DNA of 64,000 nt from an uncultured Anaerolineae bacterium. GTDB taxonomy: Bacteria > Chloroflexota > Anaerolineae > Aggregatilineales > Phototrophicaceae. Position 1 is the first letter of the stretch, and every line of letters starts with the position of its first letter. The DNA is taken from NCBI GenBank assembly GCA_937995825.1, contig CALKJO010000002.1:1-64000 (forward strand), read 5' to 3'. The notes beneath the pieces are model-generated. The model did no database searches and was not told the DNA's origin. It saw only the letters and a list, made by a program, of their open reading frames with translations. Positions 34,453 to 45,033 of this stretch are shown piece by piece. The translations under genes were made by a program, and so were the position numbers.

Positions 34453-34611
34453 TCTGCACCTTTGCCTCCACGTCGGGTAATCATGATTTTTGTTACATGG
34501 ATTAAGTAATGATTATAAACGGCTTGCAAAGTTTCACCATCAGACCAGCATGGAAGATTGGTAGAGCTTTATCTCCCAATCAATAGGGGATCATTCAGCG
34601 GCAACCGGATG

Positions 34612-34617
34612 TATAAT
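34612..34617 (+). promoter_or_regulatory. Candidate -10 box TATAAT upstream of nfeD-slipin
   Basis: A perfect TATAAT lies 73 bases before the nfeD ATG in an AT-rich stretch (34453-34690) that holds no other gene. No clear -35 partner is seen. Confidence 0.35.
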
Positions 34618-34690
34618 GATGCATAATAAAAGAACAAGAGCGGGATGGCTGTTAGCGCCCTGCATTCAGATATGGTCGAAAGGAGGAGCG

Positions 34691-35317
34691 ATGCTCGATG
34701 CTAACATCGCTTATCTAGTGCTGCTGGCGAGTCTCTGGTTGGTTATCTCGGCAATCCATTTCCCGGGGACGGGCATGTTTGAGGTGTTGGCGCTGGTGGT
34801 GAGCATTATCGCTGTTGCCCTACTGATCTCCATGCCAACCAACTGGGGCGCGGCGGTGCTTGTCGTGAGCGGAATGTTGAGCGCATTGGTAACCCCATTT
34901 TTCGGGCGACAGTATGAATGGATTGCGGTCGGTGGAATGATCCTGGCAGCCGTTGCGGCGTCGTTTCTCTTCACCGGCATGGCGATTTCGCCGGCTGTCA
35001 TTCTATTGATGACGAGCGCTGGTCTAATTTTTCAACGGTTTGCGCTGCTTCCCACTATCGAACATCAAAGAGCGCATCCTGCCATGCTTGACGATCAGCC
35101 GATTGTCGGCATGAGAGGCTATGTGCATCGGGCGCTCAATCCGGTCGGCACGGTCTACGTTCAGGGTGAGTTGTGGACAGCCCGCGCCAGCAGCAGCGAT
35201 ACTCTGCTGACCGAAGGTGCGGAGATTGTCGTGGTCGAACGCGATGGCTTGACGCTGCTGGTCGAGCCAGTCAAACAGAAACGTACGGAAATTTCTGCCG
35301 ATGAGCATCTCAATTAG
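34691..35317 (+). CDS. NfeD-family membrane protein
   Basis: A 208-residue short NfeD protein: four or five hydrophobic helices (residues 6-130), then a C-terminal OB fold (about 145-205; GMRGYVHRALNPVGTVYVQGELW and GAEIVVVERDGLTLLVEP). NfeD proteins work with stomatin/flotillin partners in membrane microdomains, and the next gene is such a partner. ATG 34691 is chosen because AAAGGAGGAG lies just upstream and the first helix begins at once; a longer start at 34616 has no ribosome site. Codon use is slightly more AT-rich than in neighbours. Confidence 0.88.
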   Translation: MLDANIAYLVLLASLWLVISAIHFPGTGMFEVLALVVSIIAVALLISMPTNWGAAVLVVSGMLSALVTPFFGRQYEWIAVGGMILAAVAASFLFTGMAISPAVILLMTSAGLIFQRFALLPTIEHQRAHPAMLDDQPIVGMRGYVHRALNPVGTVYVQGELWTARASSSDTLLTEGAEIVVVERDGLTLLVEPVKQKRTEISADEHLN

Positions 35318-35354
35318 TTGAGTCAGATGTCAGATAAGGGAGACTTGAACCCTC

Positions 35355-36263
35355 ATGGAAGGTCTGATCCTCACTGTCCTGATCCTGATCTTGGTCATCA
35401 TGCTGTTCAACACCTTCCGCGTCATGCCCGAATATGAGCGCCTGGTCGTGCTGGCGCTCGGTAAATACGCCGGCACGCGCGGACCTGGCATCACCGTTGT
35501 TATCCCATTTCTGGAAACCGCGAAAAAAGTCGATCTGCGCGAGCGTTTTCTCGAAATCCCGCGCCAGACCGCTATTTCCCGCGATAACACCAGCATCGAC
35601 ATCGATTTTCTGGTCTATTACCGCGTCGTCAATCCCAAGCTGGCGGTGCTGGAGGTCGAAAATGTTGTGGTGGCGTCGCTCAATCTCGCCGCCACGACGC
35701 TGCGCGCCGTGATCGGTGACATCGAACTCGACGATGTGCTTGCCAAGCGCGAGCAGATCAACGACACGCTGCGCGTCAAGCTCGATGAAGTGACTGAGCG
35801 CTGGGGGCTGAAGATCACGCGGGTGGAAATTCGCGAAGTGGAGCCGCCGCGCGAAATCCGCGAAGCGATGAACCGTCAGATGAGCGCCGAACGCGACCGC
35901 CGTGCGCTGGTCACCCGCGCCGACGGTGAGCGCGAAGCCGCTATTGCTGCGGCAGAAGGGCAGAAGCGCGCTGAAATCCTGCGCGCTGAAGGCGAGCGCG
36001 AAGCCGCCGTCCTGCGCGCCGAAGGTGAGCGTCAGGCGCAGCTCTTGCAGGCGCAGGGTCGCGCCGCCGCCTTGCAGGCGCTGCTCAGGGAAGCGCAGAA
36101 ACTCGATGAAAAGACGATGATGCTGCAGTATCTGGATACGCTGCGCGAAATCGGCACCAGCCCGTCGACCAAGTTCGTCGTGCCGATGGAAGTGACCTCG
36201 CTGGTTAGCGACATCGCGCGCCTGGCGCGTCTGACCGAAGTCAGTCAGAACGGGTCACAATAA
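35355..36263 (+). CDS. SPFH/stomatin-family slipin
   Basis: A 302-residue protein with one N-terminal helix (3-20), an SPFH/Band 7 domain (RVMPEYERLVVLALGKYAG onward, about 22-190), and a helical tail. The tail includes five 11-residue repeats of the type AEGEREAAVLR. Slipins form large oligomeric cages at the membrane and control nearby proteases or transporters in studied cases. It follows nfeD by 37 bases, a pairing seen across bacteria, so the two form a complex. A hairpin terminates the gene. Confidence 0.93.
   Translation: MEGLILTVLILILVIMLFNTFRVMPEYERLVVLALGKYAGTRGPGITVVIPFLETAKKVDLRERFLEIPRQTAISRDNTSIDIDFLVYYRVVNPKLAVLEVENVVVASLNLAATTLRAVIGDIELDDVLAKREQINDTLRVKLDEVTERWGLKITRVEIREVEPPREIREAMNRQMSAERDRRALVTRADGEREAAIAAAEGQKRAEILRAEGEREAAVLRAEGERQAQLLQAQGRAAALQALLREAQKLDEKTMMLQYLDTLREIGTSPSTKFVVPMEVTSLVSDIARLARLTEVSQNGSQ
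35919..36083 (+). repeat. Five 33-bp repeats encoding hendecads in the slipin tail
   Basis: Units at 35919, 35952, 35985, 36018 and 36051, each 33 bases, code for 11-residue repeats beginning Ala-Glu-Gly or similar (AEGQKRAEILR, AEGEREAAVLR, AEGERQAQLLQ). An 11-residue period indicates a right-handed coiled coil. Confidence 0.75.
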
Positions 36264-36270
36264 AAGCTTG

Positions 36271-36304
36271 CCAGTGAGGCGAGCGCGGCTTCCCGCCTCA
36301 CTGG
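36271..36304. terminator. Bidirectional hairpin between slipin and acyl-CoA dehydrogenase genes
   Basis: CCAGTGAGGCG (36271-36281) pairs perfectly with CGCCTCACTGG (36294-36304) around a 12-base loop, ending one base before the facing stop codon. There is no long T run, so the strength is moderate. Confidence 0.65.
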
Positions 36305-36305
36305 T

Positions 36306-37469
36306 CTACCGCCCCGCCTCCGCCAGCACGCGGCGGGCGATCACTAAGCGCTGAATTTCGCTCGTCCCTTCGCCGATCGTCATCAGCCGCTGATCGCGGT
36401 ACAGCCGCTCAACCGGGAATTCCCGGCTGTAACCGTAACTGCCATGTATCTGTATCGCGTGGTGGCAGACGCGCTCAGCCATCTCGGTCGCAAACAGCTT
36501 CGCCATCGCCGCCTGCTTGGTGTACTCCAGACCGCGATCCTTGAGCCACGCTGCCCGATACACCATCAGCCGCGCCGCGTCGATCTCGGTGGCGGCATCC
36601 GCCAGCATCCACTGGATCGCCTGATGCTGCGCAATCGGCTTGCCGAATGCCGCGCGCTGACTCGCGTATTTCACGCTCTCCTCCAGCGCCGCCTGCGCCA
36701 GCCCGACGCTCAGCGCGCCGATGCCGATCCGTCCGCCGTCGAGCAGCTGCATCGTCTGAGCAAATCCCCGCCCTTCCTCACCCAACAGATGCGACGCCGG
36801 CACGCGCACATGGTCAAAGCTGAGCATGTGCGTCGGCGATCCCATCAGCCCCATCTTCTTTTCCGGCGGGTGAATCGTCAGCCCGGGCGCGTCGGTGTTG
36901 ACCAGGATCATGCTGAAGCCGTGCGTGCCGGCATCAGGATCGGTGCGCACCAGCACGGTGATCACCGGCGCAAGTCCGGCATTGGTGATCCACGCTTTCG
37001 AGCCGTTGATCACCCATTCGTCCCCCTCGCGGACGGCGCGCGTCTGCACGCCGCCCGCCAGGTCAGACCCCGCGCCCGGCTCCGTCAGTGCCAGCGCGCC
37101 TAAATGCCTGCCGGACTGCAAAAGCGGGAACCACTGCGCCTGCTGTTCCGCTGTCCCCCATCGCGCGATGGGCGCGCACCCCAGCCCGTTGTGCGCCGCA
37201 ATCGACAGCGCTGTCGAGCCGCACGCCCGCCCCAGTTCCTCCAGCGCAAGCACGACGCTCAGCGCGTCCAGTTCGCTGCCGCCGTGCGCTTCGGGAATGT
37301 CCATGCTCAGCAAGCCCATCGCGCGCGCCTGCTCCAGCACATCCCAGGGAAGCTGTGCGCTTTCGGCAGTCTGCGCCGCGCGTGGTCTAAGCTTTTCCTG
37401 ACAAAAGGCGGCGACCGTCCGCTGCCATTGGCGCTGCTCGGAAGAAAATTCAAAATCCATGCTCCGCAT
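36306..37469 (-). CDS. Acyl-CoA dehydrogenase
   Basis: A 387-residue FAD enzyme that makes the first double bond in fatty-acid or branched-chain acyl-CoA oxidation. Signatures: ALTEPGAGSDLAGGVQT (FAD/substrate), WVINGSKAWITNAG, and the C-terminal TIGEGTSEIQRLVIARRVL with catalytic Glu367 in the position used by short/medium-chain enzymes. ATG 37469 has AGGTGA nine bases upstream; ATG 37460 is a possible shorter start (MDFEFSSEQ, the usual family opening). No electron-transfer flavoprotein genes are next to it. Confidence 0.93.
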   Translation of the reverse strand: MRSMDFEFSSEQRQWQRTVAAFCQEKLRPRAAQTAESAQLPWDVLEQARAMGLLSMDIPEAHGGSELDALSVVLALEELGRACGSTALSIAAHNGLGCAPIARWGTAEQQAQWFPLLQSGRHLGALALTEPGAGSDLAGGVQTRAVREGDEWVINGSKAWITNAGLAPVITVLVRTDPDAGTHGFSMILVNTDAPGLTIHPPEKKMGLMGSPTHMLSFDHVRVPASHLLGEEGRGFAQTMQLLDGGRIGIGALSVGLAQAALEESVKYASQRAAFGKPIAQHQAIQWMLADAATEIDAARLMVYRAAWLKDRGLEYTKQAAMAKLFATEMAERVCHHAIQIHGSYGYSREFPVERLYRDQRLMTIGEGTSEIQRLVIARRVLAEAGR

Positions 37470-37556
37470 CCTTAAAAATCACCTATTTTTACATATGCAG
37501 CTATTGTACATCTGTTTTAAGATAGAGCTGCGAGCCACAGCCACAGGGTGACAGCC

Positions 37557-38084
37557 ATGCCGCGTCTGGATCAACGTTTGGGCTTCACGCGCTATGAAGC
37601 CGATGCCGCCTATAAGCGCGCCCTCGAAGCCTATCGCAAAGGCGATTACGATGCCGCGCTCGACCTGCTCAATCTCGCGCTCGCTGCCCAGCCCGGACGC
37701 TCGGAGCTGCTGGCGGCGCGTGGACTGGTCTATCTCGAGGACGGCGAAAAAGACCGCGCTCGCGCCGATTTTGAAGCGGCGCTCAAGGCGTTCCCCTATG
37801 AAATGCTCGCTCGGTATGGGCTTGGAGCCATCGCCTACCGCGACGGTCAGTGGGAGCAGGCGCTCGACCACTTCACCCGCGCCCTCTACATCGATCAGGA
37901 TCGCGGCGAAACCCTCTACTACCTGGCGCTGACGCACTATCAGCTCAAAAATTATCCTCAAGCGCAGGCTGCCATGCAGCGCGCCCTCGAACGCCTTGAA
38001 GCCGCCAATCACAAAGGGAAAGCCGACGCTGTCCGCTGGCTGCGCGAATGGAGCCGCAGCGCCGATCTGCATCGCGATCATTAG
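37557..38084 (+). CDS. Small TPR protein
   Basis: A 175-residue soluble protein made of about four tetratricopeptide repeats: AYKRALEAYRKGDYDAALDL, LLAARGLVYLEDGEKDRARAD, RYGLGAIAYRDGQWEQALDH and LYYLALTHYQLKNYPQAQAA. It should act as a protein-binding adaptor; the partner is unknown. ATG 37557 is chosen because AGGGTGA lies five bases upstream; GTG 37548 is within that site. It stands just before a two-component system but is separated from it by 108 AT-rich bases. Confidence 0.85.
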   Translation: MPRLDQRLGFTRYEADAAYKRALEAYRKGDYDAALDLLNLALAAQPGRSELLAARGLVYLEDGEKDRARADFEAALKAFPYEMLARYGLGAIAYRDGQWEQALDHFTRALYIDQDRGETLYYLALTHYQLKNYPQAQAAMQRALERLEAANHKGKADAVRWLREWSRSADLHRDH

Positions 38085-38108
38085 TGGACTTTTTTCGCTT
38101 TTTTAGAA

Positions 38109-38160
38109 ATATGGACTGGTTTAAAAGTTACAGTTCATGTATATTAATTACAATCCATAT
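38109..38160 (+). promoter_or_regulatory. Candidate operator and promoter of the two-component operon
   Basis: The AT-rich leader before the response regulator holds two direct repeats, TTACAGTTCAT (38128-38138) and TTACAATCCAT (38148-38158), spaced 20 bases start to start, and an inverted pair ATATGGACTG (38109-38118) and CAATCCATAT (38151-38160) with one mismatch. Repeats about two helical turns apart are typical targets of OmpR/PhoB-type regulators, so self-regulation is plausible. TACAAT (38149-38154) could be a -10 box. Confidence 0.35.
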
Positions 38161-38192
38161 GATGAAATACTTCAAGAGCAGGGCTTAAGGAT

Positions 38193-38936
38193 ATGGGCAA
38201 AACCAAAATTCTCCTCGTCGAAGATGATGCAGGTATCAACAAACTGATCCATGATTATCTATCGTTGCATGGTTATGAGGTCGTCACGTTTGGCGACGGA
38301 CCCGAAGCGCTGGAGTATGTGCAGATGCGCGGGCTGCCCCATCTCGCCCTGATCGATCTCGGTCTGCCGACCATGCACGGCTTTGAACTCAGCACCCGCC
38401 TCAAATCGATGGCGGATGTGCCGATCATCTTCGTCACCGCGACCAATGACACCGATACCGTCGTCCAGGGATTGAGAAAATACGCCGAAGATTTCATCGT
38501 CAAACCCTTCGAAATGCGTGAACTCGAAGCCCGTATCCAGGTCGTGCTGGCGCGGATGCCCAGCCTCGATTACGCCAGCGCCCCTATCGTCCGCATCGAC
38601 GATCATCTCAGCATCGATTTCGCCCACCATCGAATCGTACTGAACGGCAAATCCGACGGTCTGACCCCGACCGAGTCCAACTTGCTCTCCGTGCTGCTCC
38701 GGCACGCCGGGCGCGTTGTCGAAAACCGGATGCTCATCGCCCGTGTCTGGCCTACTGAAGAAGTTTACGAAGATACCCTGCGCGTCCACATGCACCGGCT
38801 GCGCCGTAAGCTCGAAAGCGACTCGCATCACCCGCACTATATCCGCACTGAGCGCGGCGTCGGCTATATGTTCACCATCCGCCCGCTTGAAGGCTTGACG
38901 ATCGAGAGCGAGGACAGCGTAAACGAGGATGCTTGA
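38193..38936 (+). CDS. OmpR/PhoB-family response regulator
   Basis: A 247-residue regulator. The receiver (1-120) has the acidic pair Glu10-Asp11-Asp12, phospho-acceptor Asp55 in LIDLGLPT, Thr82 and Lys104 in FIVKPFE. The C-terminal winged helix (about 135-232) shows LTPTESNLLSVLLRHAGRVV and TLRVHMHRLRRKLE, the DNA-recognition helix, ending ERGVGYMF. Its gene overlaps the start of the adjacent kinase by eight bases, making a coupled pair. Confidence 0.95.
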   Translation: MGKTKILLVEDDAGINKLIHDYLSLHGYEVVTFGDGPEALEYVQMRGLPHLALIDLGLPTMHGFELSTRLKSMADVPIIFVTATNDTDTVVQGLRKYAEDFIVKPFEMRELEARIQVVLARMPSLDYASAPIVRIDDHLSIDFAHHRIVLNGKSDGLTPTESNLLSVLLRHAGRVVENRMLIARVWPTEEVYEDTLRVHMHRLRRKLESDSHHPHYIRTERGVGYMFTIRPLEGLTIESEDSVNEDA

Positions 38937-41082
38937 TTACACACTCAGACGCGATGACATGGCGCTGCTCAATTACCTGCTTGCCCAGATCGGCATCCAG
39001 AGCGGCGCGGACGCCGCCGCTGTCGTCGATTTCAACCGCGAAGCCAAGTGCGCCCGCTGGGTCGCTTTCTGGGGGGCAATCGACAGCGCCGCGCCCGCCC
39101 CTTCCGAACAGGGAGAGGCGCGCCTGCTGCGCCGTCTGCGCGATGTGCTGGCGGCGATCAAGCCCTCCGGCAGCCCATCCCATGCTCCCTTCGCAGTCGA
39201 TCTGGAGTCCGAACACTGGCATTCGGCGCTCGCCTTCCCGCTGCTCATGCCCGATCAGGTGATCGGGCTGCTGGTTCTGCTCTCCAAACAGCGCTCCGCT
39301 TTCATCCCCCACAGCATCAGCACCGTGCAGATGCTCGTCAGCGCAGTCGGCAAAGTCCTCGAAAATGACCACCTCCACAATCTGCGCGCTGAAAACCTGG
39401 CAACCGCTCAGTCGATCTTGGTCGCGGCGCAGGCGATTGCCGAGAACAGTTCTCCGCAGAATGTCGTCGACATCCTGCAAATGACGCTCTTTGGCGCTCA
39501 TGTCACCAGCTGCGCCCTGCTGCTTTACGGACCGCAGCAGGAGAACAGCCTCCCTGAACCCTTCGAATACCTTGAAATCGCTGGCACATGGTCGCGTCAG
39601 CATGGCAGCGGCGTCGGGACAGGGTCCCGGCTGTATTTGCGCGATTACCCCACGCTGCTCGACCAGCTTGAGCGCGACCGCATCCTCACGTTCCAGAGCG
39701 TGCGCCCGCTCTGGCGGCAGCTCGATCCGCGGGCGCGCACGTTCCTGTGCGCGGAACGCATCCGCGCCATGACGCTGATCGGGCTGCGCTCAGCGCATTA
39801 CAACCTCGGCGTCATAGTCATCGGGACGAGTCAGCGCTACAAATTCAATGAGCGCGAACTGCGCAGCTATTTCATCGTCAGCGAATTTCTCGCCATCAGT
39901 GCGATGGCACAGCTCTTGCGCCGGCAGCATGATCGCGTCCGGCAGGCGCGCGCTGCGCTCATGGACGCTGTGACCGACGGTGTGCTGATGACGCTCCCCG
40001 GCGCGCGCGGCGGCTCAGTGCTGACCGTCAATCAGCGTTTCACGCGCATGTTTGCCGTCTCGGAGCGGCGCGCGCAGGGTTTAGCCCTGAAGGACTTGCT
40101 CGATCTGATGAGCCTGCCCGAAGATGTCCGCGCCGAGCTGCGCGCCGCTTGGCTGACCGTGCCGGTCAGCGCGCCGCAGACGCAGCGGGGAGCTTTTCAG
40201 TGGATCGGGACAGACGGAATGCCGCTGGAGATGGAGTGGTACAGCGCGCCAGTTTATGAGGACGACCAGGTCTTAGGGCGCATCTACACTTTTCACGATG
40301 TCACCGCTGAACGAACCGCCATGCAGATGCGCGCGCGCTTCCTTTCCGGCGTCTCCCACGAGCTGCGGACGCCGCTCACTTCGATCCGGGGTTTTGCCGA
40401 ATTTATCCTCGAACAATACGCCGATCAGCTTCCCGATATGGCGCGGGAGTATGTCGAAATTATCCTGGCACAGTCGAGCCACCTCAACAACACCTTCCGC
40501 GACCTTATCGATCTATCCCGCGCCGACGCGGGCGATCTGCGCCTCAAGAAAACCGACGCTCGCCTGGCGGATATCATCATCGACGCCGTCGCCGGCATGG
40601 AAATGCGCTTCAAAGCGCGCCAGCAGCGCGTGATCATGGACATTGACGACGATCTGCCGCCCGTTTACGTCGATATCGACCGAATCATGCAGACGATCAA
40701 CAATCTGCTCAGCAACGCGCATAAATACTCGCCCGAAAAAGGCAAGATCACCATCAGCACGGAAGCCATCTACAGCGCCGAGGCGCTGCCGCCCTCCGCG
40801 CCTCCGGATATCACCCTGCCCGCCGTCATGGTGACGATCACTGATGAGGGTAAAGGCTTGTCGCCGGAAGAGGCGGTGAAGGTCTTTCAGCCTTTCTACC
40901 GCGCCGAGACAGCCCGCAAAACCAAAATTGAAGGCGCTGGACTGGGACTCGCCGTGACACGGGGAATCGTCGAAATGCACCGTGGGAAAATTTGGGCAGA
41001 AGCGCGCGCCTCAGGCAGCAGCGGCGGAGTCTTCCGCTTCGCGCTGCCCATCAGCAGCGCCGCGCTTGAGAACGACAGATAA
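38929..41082 (+). CDS. Soluble GAF-GAF-PAS sensor histidine kinase
   Basis: A 717-residue kinase, partner of the preceding regulator. No transmembrane helix is seen. Residues about 10-150 and 160-335 look like two GAF domains, about 345-460 a PAS domain (GVLMTLPGARGGSVLTVNQRF start), then HisKA with His477 in SGVSHELRTPLTSIRG, and the ATPase domain with NNLLSNAHKYSPEKG (N box), DEGKGLS (G1) and GAGLGLAV (G2). GAF domains suggest a cytoplasmic small-molecule, redox or light cue, but no conserved chromophore Cys could be assigned. Confidence 0.93.
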   Translation: MLDYTLRRDDMALLNYLLAQIGIQSGADAAAVVDFNREAKCARWVAFWGAIDSAAPAPSEQGEARLLRRLRDVLAAIKPSGSPSHAPFAVDLESEHWHSALAFPLLMPDQVIGLLVLLSKQRSAFIPHSISTVQMLVSAVGKVLENDHLHNLRAENLATAQSILVAAQAIAENSSPQNVVDILQMTLFGAHVTSCALLLYGPQQENSLPEPFEYLEIAGTWSRQHGSGVGTGSRLYLRDYPTLLDQLERDRILTFQSVRPLWRQLDPRARTFLCAERIRAMTLIGLRSAHYNLGVIVIGTSQRYKFNERELRSYFIVSEFLAISAMAQLLRRQHDRVRQARAALMDAVTDGVLMTLPGARGGSVLTVNQRFTRMFAVSERRAQGLALKDLLDLMSLPEDVRAELRAAWLTVPVSAPQTQRGAFQWIGTDGMPLEMEWYSAPVYEDDQVLGRIYTFHDVTAERTAMQMRARFLSGVSHELRTPLTSIRGFAEFILEQYADQLPDMAREYVEIILAQSSHLNNTFRDLIDLSRADAGDLRLKKTDARLADIIIDAVAGMEMRFKARQQRVIMDIDDDLPPVYVDIDRIMQTINNLLSNAHKYSPEKGKITISTEAIYSAEALPPSAPPDITLPAVMVTITDEGKGLSPEEAVKVFQPFYRAETARKTKIEGAGLGLAVTRGIVEMHRGKIWAEARASGSSGGVFRFALPISSAALENDR

Positions 41083-41086
41083 TGCC

Positions 41087-42871
<1,785 letters not shown>

Positions 42872-42928
42872 TTAACAGACATAAAACTATTTTTGAATGC
42901 GATTGCTCTGGACGCCGGCATCGAAAGC

Positions 42929-42958
42929 TTGGATAGGCGCTGCGCTTTCAGATACAAT
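42929..42958 (+). promoter_or_regulatory. Promoter of uvrC
   Basis: TTGGAT, an 18-base spacer and TACAAT (42953-42958) form a good sigma70-type promoter 38 bases before the uvrC ATG. Confidence 0.5.
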
Positions 42959-42996
42959 CGGAACATCCGTTAGCATTTTCCAATCGGAAACAGAAC

Positions 42997-44880
42997 ATGG
43001 GGTTCCAGCCATCCGAACATATTCAGACGATTCTCGATCATCTGCCGCTCAAGCCAGGCGTTTACATCATGAAGGACGCGCGCGGGACGATCATCTACAT
43101 CGGCAAGGCGAAGAAGCTGCGCAATCGGGTTCGCAGTTACTTCAACGCGAGCGCCGAAAACAGCCTCAAGACGATGCGCCTGCGTGAGCAGATTCGGGAC
43201 ATCGAGTTCATCGTTGAGGAGAACGAAGTCCGGGCGCTGATCCTTGAGGAGACGCTGATCAAACGGCATCAGCCGCGCTTCAACATCGCGCTGAAGGACG
43301 ATAAACGCTATCCGTATATCAAAGTCACCTGGCATCAGCCGTTTCCGAAAGTCGAGACGACGCGGCGGATCGAGCAGGATGGATCGCGCTATTTCGGACC
43401 CTACGTGGCGATGTGGGCGGTGCAGAACACGCTCAAGACGCTGCGCAAAGCCTTTCCCTATCTGACCTGCGACCGCGAGATCACCGGTAAAGACGCGCGC
43501 GCCTGCCTGTTTCACGACATCGGGCTGTGCATCGCGCCGTGCACAGGGGCGGTCGATCAGGCGGGCTACCGCGCCATGATCCAGGAATTGATGGACGTGC
43601 TGAGCGGCAAAAGCGAGGCAGTGGTCGCCCGTCTGACGGCGGAGATGGACGCCGCCGCCGCCGACCTGAATTTCGAGCGCGCGGCAGCCCTCCGCGATCA
43701 GCTTCGCGCCATCGAATACATCACTCGCCAGCACCGCGCCGTCAGCAGTACGCTGGCGGATCAGGATGTGATCGCGCTGGCGCGCGAGCAGGGCGAGGCG
43801 GTCGTGCAGATTCTCTTCATTCGCAACGGCAAATTGATCGGGAGCGACGCGCGTGCGCTGGACAACGCCGAAGGCGCGGACGATGGCGAAGTGCTGACGG
43901 CATTCATCAAGCGCTTCTACGACAATGCCGCCGAAGTCCCGTCGGAGATCGTCATCCCGCAGTTTATAGAAGAAGCGCGCATCATCGAGCGGTGGCTTAA
44001 AGACAAGCGCACGGGAAAAAAGGTGACGATCACGGTTCCCCAGCGCGGCGACAAGCGCGGGCTGATCGATCTGGCGGCAGAAAACGCCAAAGAGACGCTG
44101 CACATGCTGCGCGCCCAATGGGAAGCCGACTCGCACAAGCAGGAGACGGCGCTGTCCGAGCTGCAAGATGCGCTCGGACTGGAGAATCCGCCCAATCGGA
44201 TCGAGTGTTACGACATCAGCACGACGCAGGGGACGGCAATTGTCGCCAGCCGCGTTGTGTTCGTGCGCGGGATCGCGGCAAAAAAGGAATACCGCCGTTT
44301 TAACATCCGCACGGTTACCCATGCCGGCTCAGACGACTACCAATCGATGCGCGAGGCGCTGACGCGCCGTTTCAACCGCTGGCGCATGTCGCTTGCGGCG
44401 ATCAAGCCGGTCGCGCCGGGCAAGGACGATCATGATGAGACGTGGCGTCTGCTGCCCGATCTGCTGATGATCGACGGCGGCAAAGGTCAGTTGAATGTGG
44501 CGGTCGAGGTGCTGGCGGAGTTCGGCTTGACCGAGCGCGTGCCAGTGGTGGCGCTGGCGAAGCAGTTCGAGGAGATTTACCGCCCTGGTCAGCCTGACCC
44601 GCTGCTTCTGCCGCGCCAGAGCGGCGCGCTCTATCTGGTACAGCGCATCCGCGATGAAGCGCACCGCTTTGCGATCACTAGCCACCGGCATCAGCGGCAG
44701 AAGCTGGGCATGGCGAGCCAACTGGAGTCGATTCCTGGGATCGGACCCGCCAAGCGCAAGGCGCTGCTGAAGGCATTCGGCAGTTCGATCAACGCGATCC
44801 GCGCCGCGTCGGTCGAGGAACTGACCGCCGTGCCAGGGATCAACGTCAAGCTGGCGGCGCTGATCAAAGAGATGCTCTGA
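42997..44880 (+). CDS. uvrC: Excinuclease ABC subunit C
   Basis: A 627-residue nucleotide-excision-repair nuclease that cuts on both sides of a lesion within UvrBC. The GIY-YIG domain is at about 18-95 (PGVYIMKDARGTIIYIGKAKKLRNRVRSYF region), a Cys cluster (CDREITGKDARACLFHDIGLCIAPC) follows, then the UvrB-interaction helices (LNFERAAALRDQL), the RNase H-like nuclease (IECYDISTTQGT with its catalytic Asp; LMIDGGKGQLN), and C-terminal tandem HhH (IPGIGPAKRKALLKAFGS). The length is typical. It stands alone with its own promoter. Confidence 0.97.
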   Translation: MGFQPSEHIQTILDHLPLKPGVYIMKDARGTIIYIGKAKKLRNRVRSYFNASAENSLKTMRLREQIRDIEFIVEENEVRALILEETLIKRHQPRFNIALKDDKRYPYIKVTWHQPFPKVETTRRIEQDGSRYFGPYVAMWAVQNTLKTLRKAFPYLTCDREITGKDARACLFHDIGLCIAPCTGAVDQAGYRAMIQELMDVLSGKSEAVVARLTAEMDAAAADLNFERAAALRDQLRAIEYITRQHRAVSSTLADQDVIALAREQGEAVVQILFIRNGKLIGSDARALDNAEGADDGEVLTAFIKRFYDNAAEVPSEIVIPQFIEEARIIERWLKDKRTGKKVTITVPQRGDKRGLIDLAAENAKETLHMLRAQWEADSHKQETALSELQDALGLENPPNRIECYDISTTQGTAIVASRVVFVRGIAAKKEYRRFNIRTVTHAGSDDYQSMREALTRRFNRWRMSLAAIKPVAPGKDDHDETWRLLPDLLMIDGGKGQLNVAVEVLAEFGLTERVPVVALAKQFEEIYRPGQPDPLLLPRQSGALYLVQRIRDEAHRFAITSHRHQRQKLGMASQLESIPGIGPAKRKALLKAFGSSINAIRAASVEELTAVPGINVKLAALIKEML

Positions 44881-45033
44881 GACACTTGTCAGCGCGGCGC
44901 TGCAACGCATTAACTTGCCGATCCAACAGACTTTATCTCACTTCTCACGTGTCTTAATGTCAGACTTTTATCTTAATGCTGGCACATGTATCGCTTATCC
45001 AAGCTCGACTCGATTTGGAGGGTTCTTCAATTT

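Noticed and set aside
34551-34610. A tRNA-like stretch containing TGGTAGAGC
   Set aside because: The D-arm-like string and a weak anticodon-like hairpin are present, but no T arm (GGTTC) or acceptor stem could be paired.
34616-34690. A longer NfeD start at 34616
   Set aside because: The ATG is inside the candidate -10 region and has no ribosome site, whereas ATG 34691 has AAAGGAGGAG.
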